Below, piece after piece: positions 62,851-64,000 of a stretch of 64,000 nt of DNA. The position numbers and the translations under genes were made by a program. Under the pieces are notes generated by a model. That model saw only the letters and a list, made by a program, of their open reading frames with translations. It did not search any database and was not told the DNA's origin. The stretch comes from Patulibacter defluvii (GTDB lineage: Bacteria; Actinomycetota; Thermoleophilia; Solirubrobacterales; Solirubrobacteraceae), in assembly GCF_034096925.1 (NCBI RefSeq), contig NZ_JAWZSQ010000006.1:182101-246100 (forward strand), written 5' to 3'. The first letter of the stretch is position 1. Each line of letters starts with the position of its first letter.

Positions 62851-64000
62851 ATGGCCCGTAGGCAGGTCGTGTTGGCCGCAGTCGCCGCCGCGACGTTCGG
62901 CGCGTTCTCGAGTCCCTTGGGAGCGCTCGCGTCCGAGCCGCTGCCGCTGGACAACGACATCGCCCCGATCCCGCATGAGTTCGGAGCATCACCGGGCGCC
63001 TCCAGCGATCTGCGCAGCCGGGCGTTGGCGAGCTCGAACAGCGATCTCGGGTTCGAGGTCTTCGACCCGAGCTACCAAGATCGCGCCGCCTTCACGCTGC
63101 GGTTGGTGGCCAACGGTCAGGGCGACATCGAGCAGATGCGCGCGGCGGCCGAGGCCGCAGCCGGCGATGTCCGCCGGGCGACGGGTGCCGACATCACGGT
63201 CGCGGCCGGGACGGTGCCGGACACGACGCCGGACCGCGCGCCCGCGACCGGGGAGATCCTGCTGTCGATCGATGCGTCGTCGCCATGCGATGGCGGGTCG
63301 GCCTGGGCGGGTTGCGGTGGGCCACGCAATTTCACCTGGGTCTCGAGCACCGGCACGTGGGTGATCAACGGCGGCCGGGCGTGGATCCACCCGATGGTGC
63401 TGGGCTACACCGCGGTCCAGAAGCAGCATGTCGTGTCGCACGAGCTGGGCCACGCGCTCGGCTTGGACCACAACGCGACGCCGTACCTGGGTGAGAACCA
63501 GGTGATGCATCCCTCGTCCTACGACCATTCCTTCTACCGGGCGGGCGACGACAACGGACTCAGCTATCTGGCGGGTGGCGGAGTCGTCGAGACGGTCGCG
63601 GACCACGCGAACGGCTCGACCTGGAACTCCTACGGTCGCGGCACGCCGCCGATGGCGCTCGGGAACGTCGCGGTGGTCCGTACCAGCGATGGTCGGCAAC
63701 GCCTCTTCAGTGTCGCCAAGCGCGGTCGTTTGGTGGAGACGGTGGATGATGGGGCGAACGGCCGGACGTGGAATTCGTACGAGCGGGGTCCGTACAACTT
63801 CCAGCCGGGGTTGGCGGCGTTGGCGCCGGCGGGTTCGGATCCGTATCTGCGGGTCTATGGCGTGACGCGTGAGGGGTGGTTGTTCGAGACGTTGACCGAT
63901 GTCGCGAACAACACCCCTTGGGGGTCGTACGGGTTGAGCTCCGTGAAGATGACGGGCGGGACGCCTGCGGTGGTGCGTACTGCCGATGGGCGGACGCGGG
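62851..64000 (+). CDS. Secreted matrixin-like zinc protease with C-terminal propeller-type repeats (cut by window end)
   Basis: The frame is open from ATG 62851 to the window end (383 residues seen). A signal peptide (1-27, GAFSSPLGALA) is followed by a propeptide-like region and the protease domain. Its zinc motif is HELGHALGLDH (His197, Glu198, His201, His207) and its Met-turn QVMHPSS. From about residue 242 a run of ~50-residue repeats begins, three seen, each with G-x-(V/L)-x-E-T-(V/L)-x-D-x-A-N-(4)-W-x-S-Y. These look like blades of a lectin/tectonin-type propeller. The 3' end lies outside the window. Confidence 0.82.
   Translation, partial: MARRQVVLAAVAAATFGAFSSPLGALASEPLPLDNDIAPIPHEFGASPGASSDLRSRALASSNSDLGFEVFDPSYQDRAAFTLRLVANGQGDIEQMRAAAEAAAGDVRRATGADITVAAGTVPDTTPDRAPATGEILLSIDASSPCDGGSAWAGCGGPRNFTWVSSTGTWVINGGRAWIHPMVLGYTAVQKQHVVSHELGHALGLDHNATPYLGENQVMHPSSYDHSFYRAGDDNGLSYLAGGGVVETVADHANGSTWNSYGRGTPPMALGNVAVVRTSDGRQRLFSVAKRGRLVETVDDGANGRTWNSYERGPYNFQPGLAALAPAGSDPYLRVYGVTREGWLFETLTDVANNTPWGSYGLSSVKMTGGTPAVVRTADGRTR
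63574..64000 (+). repeat. About 150-base coding repeats, three units
   Basis: Equivalent glutamates at codons starting 63589, 63736 and 63886 mark unit spacings of 147 and 150 bases. The units diverge at DNA level but keep E-T, D-x-A-N, W and S-Y residues. They encode the propeller-like part of the protease and run off the window. Confidence 0.7.

Noticed and set aside
1..64000. tRNA, rRNA, transposase, integrase, phage or replication-origin features
   Set aside because: Read through on both strands; no cloverleaf-like sequence, IS ends or relevant protein motifs were found.

Overview
The window is one stretch of a very GC-rich (roughly 70-75% by eye) actinobacterial chromosome, with dense, short-gapped genes, many GTG starts and mostly leaderless-type promoters. 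The style of the secreted proteins, of the small protein before glmS and of the leaderless starts suggests Thermoleophilia/Solirubrobacterales (a Patulibacter-like organism). That placement is inference from family recall; no rRNA gene is present to test it. No tRNA, rRNA, CRISPR array, transposase or phage gene was seen.

The content is overwhelmingly cell-surface glycan biosynthesis. 1-4.1 kb holds a stand-alone 5'-3' exonuclease, an ArsR-type regulator divergent from a small protein and a SulP anion transporter, and a secreted protein. 4.2-20.5 kb is glycan block A: about ten glycosyltransferases (GT4, GT2, WsaF-like and DUF1972 types), a secreted clan-A glycoside hydrolase, an O-antigen-ligase-like polymerase with a TPR tail, and a membrane-anchored secreted partner. 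20.7-34.8 kb is a nucleotide-sugar and assembly block: galE, a Fic protein, a GDP-sugar epimerase-like SDR, a UDP-sugar dehydrogenase, WecG/TagA, two Gmd-like dehydratases, rfbC (rmlC), a Wzx-type flippase, methyltransferases and more GT4 enzymes. 34.9-42 kb mixes a secreted protein, heme A synthase (ctaA), glmS with a small upstream gene, a VapBC-type toxin-antitoxin pair, a DUF192 gene and a likely antisense microprotein. 42.1-51.1 kb is glycan block B: a polyprenyl-phosphate GT2, a DUF2142-like membrane protein, a coiled-coil protein, a CgeB-like GT and two large GT2 proteins, one fused to a decayed-looking GT-B half. 51.2-64 kb carries two secreted metzincin proteases (the second cut by the window end), two secreted beta-propeller proteins, a Wzt/Wzm ABC exporter, a GT39-like membrane protein, a FkbM methyltransferase, a GT4-GT2 fusion and a coiled-coil partner.

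Taken together the genes can make sugar nucleotides (UDP-Gal, UDP-uronate, GDP-4-keto-6-deoxymannose, part of dTDP-rhamnose, GlcN-6-P). They can assemble lipid-linked glycans and move them outward by two routes: Wzx flippase plus ligase/polymerase, and Wzm/Wzt with a substrate-binding domain. They also modify or anchor surface material outside the cell.

A recurring signal fixes many starts. A TANNNT hexamer lies 6-11 bases before the initiation codon of 24 genes, as expected for leaderless mRNAs. Most secreted-protein genes, the GT39-like gene and glmS instead carry Shine-Dalgarno leaders.
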